DNA of 64,000 nucleotides from Peribacillus butanolivorans (lineage in GTDB: Bacteria; Bacillota; Bacilli; Bacillales; DSM-1321): positions 990,683-1,054,682 of the forward strand of contig NZ_LGYA01000001.1 in NCBI RefSeq assembly GCF_001273755.1. The letters run 5' to 3'. Of this stretch, positions 44,704 to 54,809 are shown in pieces. The notes under the pieces were generated by a model. The model was not told the origin of the DNA. It saw nothing but the letters and a program-made list of their open reading frames with translations, and did no database searches. Made by a program: the position numbers and the translations under genes. The first letter of the stretch is position 1. Every line of letters begins with the position of its first letter.

Positions 44704-44810
44704 TAAAACCACGATTAAATTCTGTTCTTCGTGGTATTCTTTAAAAATAAATCTTAACTAAACTCATTTATCAAGGCTTGTTAAGTTAAGGGTTGTTTTA
44801 CTTCCATTAG

Positions 44811-44837
44811 AGAGGTTGCTGAGGCAACCTTTTTTTA
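44811..44837 (+). terminator. Terminator of mgtE
   Basis: AGGTTGC TGA GGCAACCT followed by seven Ts. Confidence 0.85.
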
Positions 44838-44914
44838 TGCAACAAATGGGGTAGAAAACTTTAAGAAGAAATTGGATTATTGCGGTAAAATAAAAATGGA
44901 AGAAGGGGATAAGA

Positions 44915-45379
44915 ATGACCTATATTGCAAGAACTCAAAGAGTGCATTTGGGATTGTTACTGGCAACAATAGTTCTGCCGCCAATTATTACGTATAATTT
45001 CTCTATAGGATTAATATTTTATTTTCAATTTCTATTATTTATTTTTATTCTTGTAGCAATCTTTATTCAATTTAAATTTAGAATAGACAAGAATCGTTTA
45101 TCGTATCAAATATTATTTTTGACAATGCCTATTTATAAAAAAGTAGTTTATCCTAAACAAATTGTCCAGATGAAATTTAAACGTGTCGGTTGGGCAACCA
45201 AAGGTGTTATTATACAAGTGAACAAGGGGCTAAACATTCGAATTTTTGGTTTTTCCCCAGATAAAGTCTTAATAGATTTAATTAAGTTCGCTAATGAAAA
45301 CGATATATCAACATATAAAACTAAAGAATATCTGGTTTTGGGGAAAAATAGAATGATGAACTATATAATTTCTTGTTAG
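44915..45379 (+). CDS. Small membrane protein with PH-like cytosolic domain
   Basis: 154 residues. Two membrane helices (about 12-32 and 35-55) are followed by a soluble region, [51 protein letters not shown] in segments, that has the alternating strand pattern of bacterial PH-like (bPH) domains. Function unknown. SD AGAAGGGGA. Single gene. Confidence 0.65.
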   Translation: MTYIARTQRVHLGLLLATIVLPPIITYNFSIGLIFYFQFLLFIFILVAIFIQFKFRIDKNRLSYQILFLTMPIYKKVVYPKQIVQMKFKRVGWATKGVIIQVNKGLNIRIFGFSPDKVLIDLIKFANENDISTYKTKEYLVLGKNRMMNYIISC

Positions 45380-45491
45380 AGTAACGTGCGTGTTAGCGGA
45401 AGATTCGGAGCTGTTTTTAAGGCAGCCTTTTCTAACTATCGGGCAATTTAGAAAAATAATAAAGGTGAATATGCAACTTTATTAGTGCAAG

Positions 45492-45608
45492 GTGTTTGAT
45501 GAGAACGGGGTATCTTCCGAGTCAACTTCAAAGGTCATTACAGATATTAATGAACGATAAGCTTTTATAGAAAAAGTGAACAAAATAGTAGAACTCGTCA
45601 AAAAATGA
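45492..45608 (+). pseudogene. Fragment with in-frame stops, possibly DUF6514-like
   Basis: In one frame the DNA reads FDENGVSSESTSKVITDINER-stop-AFIEKVNKIVELVKK-stop. The mix of a charged strand ending in VITDI and a following helix is similar to small DUF6514-type proteins of Firmicutes. Two in-frame stops and no start show it is broken. Weak identification. Confidence 0.3.
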
Positions 45609-45964
45609 GCATTTGTTCAAGGAAGCAAAGGCTATTCAATGTGGAGAAGTTATAAAACGAGTTTAATGAAAGTTATAGTGGATTGAGTGTATTTTCGACC
45701 TTATTTGACGAGTATAAGGTACGGGAAGGGGTATGAACGTTTATATTATATGTCTTGTTAAAAAGACTTAATAGGATCGTTATTAAGAATACTAATTTTT
45801 ATAGATAAAATTAAATTTACTGCAAACAGTGAGAAGAAAAGGTGGACATGTTTAAAAATGAGAACTTCACCATTATTAGAAAAACTCCTTGTTCAAACGT
45901 TGGCAATGTCCATGCTCTGAGTCATACGATTCTTTGGAGACAGACAAAAGGCCGATAAAACCAA

Positions 45965-45998
45965 AAACACATCCCATTAGAAAAAATAGGATGTGTTG
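45965..45998 (-). terminator. Terminator of the M14 carboxypeptidase gene
   Basis: ACACATCC/GGATGTGT stem, with AAAAAC on the left giving the minus-strand T-tract. Confidence 0.8.
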
Positions 45999-46004
45999 AT
46001 AATT

Positions 46005-47069
46005 TTATTCGTCTGCTTCTTCCCCAGAACGATTTGTTTGTGTTGGAAGAGTGTCCCAAAAGCTTTCATCAACAGTTTCAATTGAATTATCGGCAAGAGC
46101 TCTAACAGCAGCATCCAAAGTGGTAACTGTTTGCTTTATTAGATACCCGTTGCTTTTTTGTCCAAGTGCAACTGACTCGATATTGTGGTCAGACATACCT
46201 CGCATTTCAAAGAGAAGCGTTGCAATATCATAACGAACAGCTGCACCGTTTCGACCTATATTTTCTCCTGATCCTCCATTATATTTACCAATATGCCCCC
46301 AACCAGTAGGTTCAATTGCGTTATATACAACAGCACCTAGTTTTTTAGAAGCTTCTAACACTTCAGGTTTTACGTTAGCATTTGTTGGATATAGCATCGA
46401 ACCTGAAACAAGTTCACCTTCTGTTTCGCTTAGCGTCCCTTGATGATGTAAATCAATCATGTAATCAATATCGTATTTTGCAAAAACATTTTCATGTAAT
46501 GCCTTTACTTCCACTTGCATTTCACTAGTTTTTTTATCATGCTCACGGTTTAAGTCGACACCGTTTGCGTTTGCACGAGTTAGATGTCGATCACCCTTTG
46601 CTAAATAGTCATCAAGGGAGAAATTAACATCACCCATAGCCCCATCTGCATTTAACATAGGAATGATTAGAATATTTACATTTTCTAGCAAACCTTTAGT
46701 CTTATTCGTGCCTAGATGTTTAATAAATTCGAGTGTACCTTCAGTTGTCAGCTGTTCGTTTCCATGCTGTTGGGTTAAAAATAGGATAGTAGGGTTTTTA
46801 GGATTGGATATGTACTTTGCTAGGTAAATATCTCGTCCTTTTACCGTTTCCCCGATTACTTCAAGTTTCAATGCTTCTTGTTTAGCATCCTGGGTTTTAA
46901 GGTAACTTACCAAGCTGTCATAAGTATGTAGAATTGAAGTTGTTACTTGACCATTTCCAGCACTGGGACCATTTCCAACCGCACCGACTGGTAGCGCAAC
47001 AGCTGTTACTGCGCTTAAAGTTAATAAACTAGATAATGAAACTGATAGAACTTTCTTCTTTACATTCAT
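46005..47069 (-). CDS. Secreted M14-family zinc carboxypeptidase
   Basis: 354 residues from the ATG with SD GGGAGGT. Signal peptide: KKK then a hydrophobic core SVSLSSLLTLSAVTAVALPV with cleavage probably after GAVG near residue 32. Zinc motif HGNE (His102, Glu105), substrate-binding Asn174-Arg175 in DLNREHD, third ligand His208 in DLHHQG, and catalytic Glu288 in LLFEMRG. All M14 active-site positions are present. It would trim peptides outside the cell. A 48-residue longer frame upstream has no SD. Single gene. Confidence 0.88.
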   Translation of the reverse strand: MNVKKKVLSVSLSSLLTLSAVTAVALPVGAVGNGPSAGNGQVTTSILHTYDSLVSYLKTQDAKQEALKLEVIGETVKGRDIYLAKYISNPKNPTILFLTQQHGNEQLTTEGTLEFIKHLGTNKTKGLLENVNILIIPMLNADGAMGDVNFSLDDYLAKGDRHLTRANANGVDLNREHDKKTSEMQVEVKALHENVFAKYDIDYMIDLHHQGTLSETEGELVSGSMLYPTNANVKPEVLEASKKLGAVVYNAIEPTGWGHIGKYNGGSGENIGRNGAAVRYDIATLLFEMRGMSDHNIESVALGQKSNGYLIKQTVTTLDAAVRALADNSIETVDESFWDTLPTQTNRSGEEADE

Positions 47070-47313
47070 CAAAATACCTCCCATTAATGTTTGGTAGTTA
47101 CCAAAAATACTATATATTAACATTCTAGTATTTATAACGCTTGGTGTTAATGGTGAAAAATAACTATGTTTACGGAAATTTTTCATTAATCTGATCATTA
47201 CTCTAGTGGGCAACTTTTGATACTAGTCTATGTAAACTTCAGAGTTTCATAGGTTTGCCCCGGTTTTAATGTATATCGTTTCCATATGTTGTAGCTTATG
47301 CATTTTGAACTAA

Positions 47314-47448
47314 TACCTGATTTTTATACCCATTCTTGGCCACTTAGGCGATGTAATTCTCGTATCAATAGGGATAATGATTGCATTAAAGATGATACAA
47401 AAGAGTGTATTAAGCGACTGTGTAGCTAGGGCAGAACAAAATGAATAA
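47314..47448 (+). pseudogene. DUF1232 (YkvA-like) protein, C-terminal remnant
   Basis: An open stretch without start codon reads YLIFIPILGHLGDVILVSIG and IMIALKMIQKSVLSDCVARAEQNE. The F-I-P-x-L-G-x-L-D-D-x-x-x-x-x-x-G-x-x-x-A-x-K-x-I-P pattern is the core of DUF1232 membrane proteins. The 5' half is missing (stop at 47311) and Asp/Pro at two key positions have changed, so the gene is dead. Confidence 0.55.
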
Positions 47449-47566
47449 AAACGATAAGCTCTAAAGTTGGAAAGTAATCTCAATAGAAGTATTGATTTTG
47501 GGCTTAATAATCATAGGGATATTAATATTATGTATCGCTTACTCAACTAACGAGCGCGTTAGTTGA
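47441..47566 (+). pseudogene. Small membrane protein with an in-frame stop
   Basis: ATG at 47441 overlaps the end of the DUF1232 remnant (AAAATGAATAA). The frame reads MNKNDKL-stop-SWKVISIEVLILGLIIIGILILCIAYSTNERVS, a single-helix membrane protein broken by TAA at codon 8. The overlap suggests the two fragments were once a coupled gene pair. Family unknown. Confidence 0.4.
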
Positions 47567-47863
47567 GATCCAAGGCTGCCTGCCATTTGATGACTTATTG
47601 AACTAACAGAGCAAGATTTGTTGGAGATTGCTGTTTGATCTTTATTCAACAAATGGGCCATATTTTTGAATAAGAGAAGAAATTATTAGACGGTGAATCG
47701 AAATTCTAAGTTATTCAAAAATGGAACAATTTAGTTGAACTAGGGCATTCACTAATGTACGTTTATTTAAGGATAGTAATCATTATGAAACTTGTGCTAT
47801 TCAATCAATGTGTATTTCAGGAAAAAGTGTTACCTTCTAATAAGTAAAAAGGAGAAAATTATT

Positions 47864-48517
47864 ATGATTAAAGCTGTTATTTTCGACTTTGATGGTTTAA
47901 TTTTAGACACGGAGACGGCTTGGTATGAGGCTTATAAAGAAACTATGGGTTTTTATAAATCTGATTTGCCTCTCGAACATTTTGTTAAATGTATCGGAAC
48001 AGATAATACTGAACTTTATAAGTTTTTCCAAGAAAAACTGGGGGGAAGTTGTAATATTGAAGAAATTGAAGCCAGAGCAAAAAGCTTACATAAAGTAAAG
48101 ATGAAAACATCCCAGGCACGTGAAGGTGTAAAGGATTATTTAGAAGAAGCAGAAAATTTCGGATATAAAATTGCCCTTGCTTCAAGTTCCACAAAAGAGT
48201 GGGTCACTCATTACTTGGGTGAACTCGGACTGTTAAACTATTTTGAAGTTATTATCACAGGGGAAGATGTTGATAACGTAAAACCAGCGCCTGATTTGTA
48301 TTTAAAGGCAATCGAAGTTTTAAACATTCATTCCACAGAAGCCGTAGCATTTGAAGATTCGTTAAATGGACTTCAATCGGCTCTAAATGCTGGATTAAAG
48401 TGTGTAATCGTACCAAATCCCGTTACAGAAGCTTTAGCTTTTGAAAATCATTCTTTACGTCTTCAATCTATGGTAGAAAAGAGCTTGACTGATGTTATAA
48501 AACTTATTGAGCAATAA
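47864..48517 (+). CDS. HAD-superfamily phosphatase, beta-phosphoglucomutase-like (YhcW type)
   Basis: 217 residues. Motif I DFDGLILDTE (residues 8-17) with the nucleophile and acid Asp, motif II Ser in ALASSSTKEWV near 110, Lys and motif III in VKPAPDLYLKAIEVL near 145, and motif IV FEDSLNGLQSALNAG near 168. An alpha-helical cap sits between motifs I and II. Sugar-phosphate phosphatase or mutase activity is typical; exact substrate unknown. ATG at 47864 has SD AAGGAGA; the frame is open 72 bases further upstream without support. Confidence 0.92.
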   Translation: MIKAVIFDFDGLILDTETAWYEAYKETMGFYKSDLPLEHFVKCIGTDNTELYKFFQEKLGGSCNIEEIEARAKSLHKVKMKTSQAREGVKDYLEEAENFGYKIALASSSTKEWVTHYLGELGLLNYFEVIITGEDVDNVKPAPDLYLKAIEVLNIHSTEAVAFEDSLNGLQSALNAGLKCVIVPNPVTEALAFENHSLRLQSMVEKSLTDVIKLIEQ

Positions 48518-48924
48518 GGTGTTCGGAAAATTACTTCGCCCTATTGTTATATGATTATGGTGAGGTTTTCATAATAAATCAGTACAATTAGAATGGAACA
48601 CTATTAAACGAGTGGCTTTAGTAAAATAACAGAGAAGCCATTTTTACAGATCTTTCGCATTTTTCAATATTCCGCAATCGGGCGCTATTACTGAAAAAGG
48701 ATAGCGCTCTTTTTCCATGTCTCCTAACGATACTTAAAAAACTTATTTACACTATCTTAAACCTCAAAATTATTAAAATACCCACTCTAACCCCTTGCAG
48801 ACAAAGAAAAATGCCATCTTTAACGATATTATCTATTTAACTCCTTCTCTCAAATGACGACTACTCAGCCTTTTGTCCCCCATACGTTAACAAAACCTTC
48901 ACAAATTATAGGTCCAATGAGTGG
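48518..48924. other. Intergenic region before the BM3R1-like repressor
   Basis: Holds a terminator-like hairpin at 48680-48715 and no gene. Confidence 0.45.
48680..48715 (+). terminator. Terminator downstream of the HAD gene
   Basis: GGGCGCTAT/ATAGCGCTC with a 12-base loop and TTTTT. Confidence 0.75.
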
Positions 48925-48953
48925 TTGAGATGGAATTTTATGGGGTATATAAT
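48925..48953 (+). promoter_or_regulatory. Sigma-A promoter of the tetR gene
   Basis: TTGAGA (48925-48930), 17 bases, perfect TATAAT (48948-48953). The operator at 48959-48976 covers the expected start point. Confidence 0.82.
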
Positions 48954-48958
48954 TAATA

Positions 48959-48977
48959 GGAATGAACATTCATTCCG
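48959..48977. promoter_or_regulatory. TetR operator 1 (upstream of the repressor gene)
   Basis: GGAATGAA-CA-TTCATTCC, an 18-bp palindrome six bases after the -10 box. It is nearly the same as operator 2 and as the BM3R1 operator of the CYP102A1 system as I recall it. Autoregulation by repression is inferred. Confidence 0.85.
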
Positions 48978-49005
48978 TATTTAATTAATGAAAGGCTGAA
49001 TTATT

Positions 49006-49581
49006 ATGCAAACTGCAGTAAATAAACGAGACAACATAGTATCCAGCGCTTTGGTACTATTTGCTGAGCGGGGATATGATGCGACGACGATTCCAATGAT
49101 TGCTACATCGGCAGGAGTTGGAGCTGGAACCATCTATCGTTACTTTGAGAATAAGGAAGTGCTCGGGAACAAGATTTTTCAAGAGTACCTGAATATTTTT
49201 ACTGAAACACTTGAGAATGGATTTCCTTATGATGAATCGATTCGAAATCAGTTCCACCATATTTTTATATCAATGATTCACTTTACAACCGAGCACAGTC
49301 AAGCGCTTTATTTTATAAAAACACATAGTAGTGCCCATTTTTTAAATGAAGAAAGTCATTCTAGCTTTCAAGGGCTACTGAATATATTAAAAAGTTTCTT
49401 TGATTCAGGAAAAGCAAAAAAAGAAATTAAGGAGCTTCCTTCTGCAGCTTTGATTGCCATTATTTACGGAGCATTTCTTGAGCTTCAACGACTTGTCCGT
49501 ATTGGGGAGTTAGAACCTGAAGCAAAACTTTTAGCAGATGTAGAAGAAAGCATTTGGGATGCTGTACGATTACACGTTTGA
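49006..49581 (+). CDS. TetR-family repressor of the CYP102A gene (BM3R1/FatR-like)
   Basis: 191 residues. N-terminal HTH: IVSSALVLFAERGYDATTIPMIATSAGVGAGTIYRYFENKEVLGN in residues 11-56; the C-terminal domain is a helical ligand-binding/dimer region. BM3R1 (B. megaterium) and FatR/YrhI (B. subtilis) are fatty-acid-responsive repressors directly upstream of CYP102A genes, the same arrangement as here. Operators lie both before this gene and before the P450 gene. SD AAAGG is modest. Confidence 0.9.
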   Translation: MQTAVNKRDNIVSSALVLFAERGYDATTIPMIATSAGVGAGTIYRYFENKEVLGNKIFQEYLNIFTETLENGFPYDESIRNQFHHIFISMIHFTTEHSQALYFIKTHSSAHFLNEESHSSFQGLLNILKSFFDSGKAKKEIKELPSAALIAIIYGAFLELQRLVRIGELEPEAKLLADVEESIWDAVRLHV

Positions 49582-49608
49582 GAAAAATTTGATTTTTCAT
49601 TCACTTAG

Positions 49609-49628
49609 CGGAATGAATGTTCATTCCG
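49609..49628. promoter_or_regulatory. TetR operator 2 (before the CYP102A gene)
   Basis: CGGAATGAATGTTCATTCCG, a perfect 9-bp arm palindrome with centre TG, 31 bases before the P450 ATG and 27 after the repressor stop. Confidence 0.88.
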
Positions 49629-49659
49629 TTAGCTAATTTATTTAAAGAGGTGCTAAAAA

Positions 49660-52600
49660 ATGACAAATATAACTCAATTTCCACAGCCAAAAACTTATGG
49701 ACCCCTCGGAAGCCTGCCTGTTATTGATAAGGATAAGCCACTTCAGTCATTCATGAAGCTGGCTAGGGAACTTGGACCGGTTTTTCAGTTTCAATTTCCG
49801 GGTCGTATTAGTACCTTTGTATCCAGCGCTGCCCTTGCTAAAGAAATTTGTGATGAAACAAGATTTGATAAGAAAGTCGGTCCTGCCCTGCAAAAAGTGA
49901 GAGCATTTGGTGGTGATGGCCTTTTCACAAGTGAAACATCGGAGACAAATTGGAAAAAGGCTCATAACATTCTGCTGCCTAGCTTTAGCCAGCAGGCAAT
50001 GAAGGGCTATCATGCAAAAATGGTGGATCTTGCTACCCAACTCATCCAAAAATGGGCTCGCTTAAATCCCGCTGATGAGATTGATATTCCTGAAGATATG
50101 ACACGCTTGACCTTAGATACGATTGGACTCTGCGGATTTAATTACCGCTTTAACAGTTTTTATCGAGAGACCTCCCATCCCTTTGTCGACAGTATGGTGC
50201 GTGCATTAGATGAAGCGATGAGTCAAACGCAGCGACTCGGTGTTCAAGATAAACTGATGATTAAGTCTAAAAAACAATTCAGAGAAGACATTCAATACAT
50301 GTTCTCTCTTGTAGATGAATTGATTGCAGAACGAAAACTAAATGGTGATCAGGGAGAAGATGACCTTCTTTCCCATATGTTAAAAGGGGTTGATCCTGAA
50401 ACTGGTGCAGCACTGGATGATGAAAATATTCGTTATCAAATCATTACCTTTTTAATTGCTGGACATGAAACGACGAGCGGTCTCCTTTCTTTCGCCATCT
50501 ATTTTCTTATGAATAACCCGGAAAAGTTAAAAAAAGCACAGCAGGAAGTCGATGAAGTACTGGGTGACGAGGTTCCTGATTTTAAACAAGTGAAGAAATT
50601 GAAATATGTTCGTATGGTGTTAAATGAAGCGCTTCGTCTGTGGCCAACTGCTCCGGCGTTTTCTGTTTATGCGAAAGAAGACACCACATTAAACGGAAAA
50701 TACAATGTGAAGAAAGATGAGGTGTTCACTCTTCTTATTCCAGAGCTTCACCGTGATCCATCCGTTTGGGGAGATGACGTAGAATCCTTTATTCCAGAAC
50801 GTTTTGAGGATCCGGTCTCAATTCCATACCATGCTTATAAACCGTTTGGAAACGGACAGCGTGCCTGTATCGGACAGCAGTTTGCTCTTCATGAAGCAAC
50901 TCTGGTGCTCGGAATGGTTTTACAACACTTTGACCTGATAGATCATAAAGATTATCAATTGGATGTTAAAGAAACTTTGACTCTTAAACCAGATGGATTA
51001 ACCATGCGCGTTTCACCTAGGAAGCCTTCGATGTCATTTACCGTTGCTTCTCCAGAACCAGTGTATGCGGATTTAGAAGCAACGGAAGCTTCTATTGAAT
51101 CTGCACATGGCACGCCATTACTCGTTCTGTTTGGATCAAACATGGGAACCGCAGAAGGAATTGCTCGTGATCTTGCTGAAATAGGGAGTCAACAAGGTTT
51201 CTATACCGAGGTTGCTCCTTTAAATGATTACACCAATCATCTTCCTCAAGAAGGAGCTGTTCTCATTGTCTCAGCATCTTATAATGGAAATCCACCAGAC
51301 AATGCAAATGACTTTGTTTCATGGCTGAAGGAAAGTCAGGATGGAACATTGGACGGTGTTCACTATGCTATCTTTGGATGCGGAGACCGCAATTGGGCCA
51401 ATACGTACCAACGTATTCCAACCTTCATTGATGAACAAATGGAACAAAAAGGAGCTAATCGTCTGTCAGAAACAGGTTATGGAGATGCAAGCGATGATTT
51501 TGAAGGTGATTACGAGAAATGGACAGAAGCCCTTTGGCCGAAGCTTGCCCAAACCTTGAACATTGAACTAAATATAAATGATAGAAAAAACAGCTCGATT
51601 ATGATGAATTTTGTAAGTGATGTGAGCGACACACCGCTCGCCCGCACTCATCATGCTTTTACAGCTGTTGTGAACAGTAGTGTCGAATTACAACATGAGG
51701 ATAGCGGGAGAAGTACACGGCATATAGAGTTAACTCTTCCAGAGGGTATTCATTATCAAGAAGGCGACCATGTCGGGGTTCTTCCTCAAAATCCATCGGA
51801 ACTCGTTGAGCGAGTGCTCAGTCGATTCAATTTTAACGGCCAAGACTACGTCAAACTGACTGGAGATTCAGGAAAAGCTGCACATCTTCCTACAGAGAAA
51901 CCTGTAAAATTACAGGAGTTACTATCTAACTATGTGGAGTTACAAGAACCTGCTACCCGTTCTCAAATTCGGACGCTTGCTACTCACACGGTATGTCCTC
52001 CCCATGTAAATGAGCTTGAAAAGCTTCTAGAGGACAGTACCTATAAACAAGAAATTCTGAACAAACGCATTACTATGCTTGACCTGACAGAAAAGTACCT
52101 TGCATGTGAAATACCATTTGAAGGATTTCTAGCTTTACTGCCGCCTTTAAAGGCAAGATACTACTCTATTTCAAGTTCTCCACTTCACAAGGAAGGAAAA
52201 GCAAGCATCACTGTCAGTGTCGTCCGTGGAGATGCCTGGAGTGGCAATGGAGAATACAAAGGAATTGCATCAAATTATTTAGCAGAACGTTCCGAAGGAG
52301 ACAAGGTAGCCTGCTTTATCAATACACCGCAATCCAACTTCCAGCTTCCGGAGCAAACAGGGAAACCTATCATTATGATTGGCCCTGGAACAGGAATTGC
52401 ACCGTTCAGAGGATTTATTCAGGCTCGCCGCGCCCTAACAGAAAAAGGTGAAACACTAGGGGCGGCCCATCTTTACTTTGGATGCCGCAATCCCGAACAC
52501 GATTTCCTATATCAAGAAGAACTCGTGCAAGCTGAACATGATGGTCTTATAACACTGTACACCGCTTTCTCAAGATGTCCTGGTCAAGAAAAAATGTATG

Positions 52601-52827
52601 TCCAGCATCTGTTAGCTGAAAACGCTCAAGACATACTTTCTTTATTAAAAGAAGGCGGACACTTATACATCTGCGGAGACGGAAGCAAAATGGCACCGGA
52701 TGTTGAACAAACGTTAATCGAAAGCTATATGCATTTGTATCAATCATCTAAAGAAGAAGCCACAGAATGGCTGCAATCATTAGAGGCGAATGGTCGATAT
52801 GCAAAGGATGTTTGGGCAGGAGCATAA
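49660..52827 (+). CDS. CYP102A-type fatty acid hydroxylase, P450-reductase fusion (P450 BM3 homologue)
   Basis: 1055 residues, close to the 1049 of P450 BM3. P450 part (1-~470): I-helix AGHETTSG with Thr271, EALR motif, heme loop [13 protein letters not shown] with Cys403; the DGLFTS segment keeps the Phe that caps the BM3 pocket (Phe87). FMN domain from ~480 ([17 protein letters not shown]). FAD/NADPH part ~660-1055 ([30 protein letters not shown]-type [15 protein letters not shown]) ending in KDVWAGA. It hydroxylates long-chain fatty acids near the omega end using NADPH without partners. SD AGAGGTG. Repressed by the upstream TetR (inferred). Confidence 0.97.
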   Translation: MTNITQFPQPKTYGPLGSLPVIDKDKPLQSFMKLARELGPVFQFQFPGRISTFVSSAALAKEICDETRFDKKVGPALQKVRAFGGDGLFTSETSETNWKKAHNILLPSFSQQAMKGYHAKMVDLATQLIQKWARLNPADEIDIPEDMTRLTLDTIGLCGFNYRFNSFYRETSHPFVDSMVRALDEAMSQTQRLGVQDKLMIKSKKQFREDIQYMFSLVDELIAERKLNGDQGEDDLLSHMLKGVDPETGAALDDENIRYQIITFLIAGHETTSGLLSFAIYFLMNNPEKLKKAQQEVDEVLGDEVPDFKQVKKLKYVRMVLNEALRLWPTAPAFSVYAKEDTTLNGKYNVKKDEVFTLLIPELHRDPSVWGDDVESFIPERFEDPVSIPYHAYKPFGNGQRACIGQQFALHEATLVLGMVLQHFDLIDHKDYQLDVKETLTLKPDGLTMRVSPRKPSMSFTVASPEPVYADLEATEASIESAHGTPLLVLFGSNMGTAEGIARDLAEIGSQQGFYTEVAPLNDYTNHLPQEGAVLIVSASYNGNPPDNANDFVSWLKESQDGTLDGVHYAIFGCGDRNWANTYQRIPTFIDEQMEQKGANRLSETGYGDASDDFEGDYEKWTEALWPKLAQTLNIELNINDRKNSSIMMNFVSDVSDTPLARTHHAFTAVVNSSVELQHEDSGRSTRHIELTLPEGIHYQEGDHVGVLPQNPSELVERVLSRFNFNGQDYVKLTGDSGKAAHLPTEKPVKLQELLSNYVELQEPATRSQIRTLATHTVCPPHVNELEKLLEDSTYKQEILNKRITMLDLTEKYLACEIPFEGFLALLPPLKARYYSISSSPLHKEGKASITVSVVRGDAWSGNGEYKGIASNYLAERSEGDKVACFINTPQSNFQLPEQTGKPIIMIGPGTGIAPFRGFIQARRALTEKGETLGAAHLYFGCRNPEHDFLYQEELVQAEHDGLITLYTAFSRCPGQEKMYVQHLLAENAQDILSLLKEGGHLYICGDGSKMAPDVEQTLIESYMHLYQSSKEEATEWLQSLEANGRYAKDVWAGA

Positions 52828-52836
52828 ATAGAGGAG

Positions 52837-52870
52837 AGCAGCGATCCCGGGGGGATTCGCTGCCTTTTTT
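52837..52870 (+). terminator. Terminator of the CYP102A gene
   Basis: GCAGCGATCCC/GGGATTCGCTGC with TTTTTT. Confidence 0.88.
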
Positions 52871-53408
52871 AATATTTGCTCTGCTTCAGGCTTTCTAATA
52901 AATTGTGAAAATCAATAGCTTGATATAACAAAGCTATAATTTAATATAAGCCAAATGTTGAAGGTTCCTTGCTTTATTGCTTTCTATTAAAGTTAAGCGG
53001 ATATTTTCCATAACAAGACTGAACTTATTTTGGAAATAGCAGGCTTTTTATCTTACTATGAGAATATAGTTCTTTGGTGCTAATATCTAGATAGAAAGTG
53101 ATAGGATGGAACTTGTAAATATATGGTCGGTTTTTATCGAAAAAAAGTCGGAATTTTACGTTTGATGTTAAAAATGAAATGTAATTGTAATATTATTATT
53201 ACTTATTTGACAAAATCTGATGTTATACTACGAATTAGGTGAAATACTTAGTAGAGTTTCAGAATTTATTATTATATTGTTACAACCTTAGAAGATTACA
53301 TAATGAGTAAAAAAATAGAGAAGAGTTCCTAGTAATTTATTTTGGCTACTATTTTCATAGAAGAAAGAAGTAGGTCAATTGAAATGCACAGGGAGGAAAG
53401 CAGGGGAA
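52871..53408. other. Long upstream region of the CwlO-like gene
   Basis: No coding signal over about 540 bases. TGTAATTGTAAT near 53170 recalls half-sites of the WalR box known to control cwlO, but the spacing is wrong, so this is only a hint. A long 5' UTR is plausible. Confidence 0.35.
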
Positions 53409-54761
53409 ATGAGTTTGAAGAAAAAACTAATTATATTAAACACGACTATTATGCTCGGCTTAGGAAGCGCTTTTGCGATACCATCAGTAAAAGCTGAATC
53501 TATCTCGGAAATTCAATCAGAACGCACAGGAATCCAATCAGATATTTCAGCGGCAGAACAAGTTATTCAGGAATTGAAAAAAGAACAATCGAAAATGAAT
53601 TCCCAAATTGCACAAATTGAAACAGCAATGAAAGAAAATGACGAAAAAATTAAAGATACTAAACAAGAAATTAAAGACACGGAAAAAGATATAGATTCTT
53701 TAAAGAAAGAAATTAAAGCTTTGGAAGAAAGAATCGCAAAACGCGAGGAAGTCTTGAAAGAGCGTGCCCTTGCATTCCAAGAGAGCGGTGGAGATGTTAA
53801 CTACCTTGAAGTTCTTTTAGGTTCTAGTAGTTTCCGTGAACTTGTTGATCGTGTTGGAGCAGTAGCTGCAATTGTAGAAGCAGATCGGGAGATTCTTAGT
53901 CAGCAGGAAGCAGATAAAGCTGAATTAGAAAAAAAACAAGCGGCTGTAGAGAAAAAATTGCAAAGCCTAAAGGATATGGACGTAGAGCTTAAAGGTATGC
54001 AATCTCAAATTAAAGAACAAAAAGCAGAAACCGTTAATATGAAGGCAAAGCTTGAAAAGAAAGAATCAGAAACAAAAGCTCTTAAACAGGCTTTAGAGAA
54101 TAAAGATGCAGGTTTAGAGGCTAAAATTGCATCCATTCGTGAAAACATCAAAAAAGAAGAAGAACTTAAAGCATCAGAGAAAGCTGATCTTAACCGTGCT
54201 GCGGAAGAAGTGAACTCTTCAAATGCTTCAAGTAAAGAATCATCAAGTTCGTCTAAAGGCGAAGCGTCGGCATCAAGTTCTTCTAAAGGTGAATCATCTT
54301 CGAATTCATCTAAAAACAGTTCTACTGATAAACCTACAGCTAGTAAAACTGAAACATCAAGCAAGCCAAGCAGTGCAAATACAGGCTCTGCAATTACAGC
54401 AGGCTATAAATATATCGGTAACTCAACGTATGTATTTGGTGGCGGAAGAACAGCATCCGACATTGCTAACGGGCGATTCGATTGTTCAGCATTTGTTGCA
54501 TGGGCATATAAACAAGCTGGTGTGAATCTTCCAGCCAGTACGGGAGCATTGACAAGTGCAGGACGTCAAGTATCTAAAAGCCAAATGCAACCTGGAGATT
54601 TAGTATTTTTCAATACCTATAAAACGGATGGACATGTTGGTATTTATGTTGGTGGCAACAAGTTTATTGGTTCTCAAAGTTCAACAGGTGTTGCTATTGC
54701 TAATATGGGAAGCGGATATTGGGCAGAAAAATTCAATGGCCGTGTAGTTCGTGTAAATTAA
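53409..54761 (+). CDS. cwlO: CwlO-type DL-endopeptidase (coiled coil plus NlpC/P60)
   Basis: 450 residues. Signal peptide 1-30 (LIILNTTIMLGLGSAFAIPS, cleavage after VKA). A PcsB/CwlO-like coiled-coil region occupies ~35-275 with NYLEVLLGSSSFRELVDRV in the middle, a Ser/Lys-rich low-complexity linker ~275-335, and the NlpC/P60 domain ~335-450 with Cys359 in FDCSAFVAW and His409 in DGHVGIYVGG. It cleaves D-Glu/meso-DAP bonds during wall elongation and is usually activated by FtsEX. The ATG at 53409 (SD GGGAGGAAAG) is preferred over an ATG 30 bases upstream. Confidence 0.9.
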   Translation: MSLKKKLIILNTTIMLGLGSAFAIPSVKAESISEIQSERTGIQSDISAAEQVIQELKKEQSKMNSQIAQIETAMKENDEKIKDTKQEIKDTEKDIDSLKKEIKALEERIAKREEVLKERALAFQESGGDVNYLEVLLGSSSFRELVDRVGAVAAIVEADREILSQQEADKAELEKKQAAVEKKLQSLKDMDVELKGMQSQIKEQKAETVNMKAKLEKKESETKALKQALENKDAGLEAKIASIRENIKKEEELKASEKADLNRAAEEVNSSNASSKESSSSSKGEASASSSSKGESSSNSSKNSSTDKPTASKTETSSKPSSANTGSAITAGYKYIGNSTYVFGGGRTASDIANGRFDCSAFVAWAYKQAGVNLPASTGALTSAGRQVSKSQMQPGDLVFFNTYKTDGHVGIYVGGNKFIGSQSSTGVAIANMGSGYWAEKFNGRVVRVN

Positions 54762-54769
54762 TAGTTCAT

Positions 54770-54809
54770 CAATAAGCAGGGTGGAAAGCACACTCTGCTT
54801 ATTTTTTTT
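54770..54809 (+). terminator. Terminator of the cwlO-like gene
   Basis: AATAAGCAGGGTG / ACACTCTGCTTATT with loop GAAAGC and eight Ts. Confidence 0.9.

Larger units (their letters stand above)
45380..46004. other. Decayed intergenic region
   Basis: Gene-free apart from the coding fragment at 45492-45608 and the terminator of the carboxypeptidase gene at its right end. Other short open stretches have no SD. Confidence 0.4.
47070..47863. other. Intergenic region with two adjacent decayed genes
   Basis: Besides the two fragments listed at 47314-47448 and 47441-47566, nothing coding is visible. A palindromic stretch CTCAACTAACGAGCGCGTTA near 47540-47562 looks structured (CAACTAACG/CGTTAGTTG). 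Confidence 0.4.

Noticed and set aside
54005-54525. Frames on both strands over the cwlO-like linker (119 and 100 codons)
   Set aside because: They arise from the Ser/Lys-rich low-complexity linker; no start signals.
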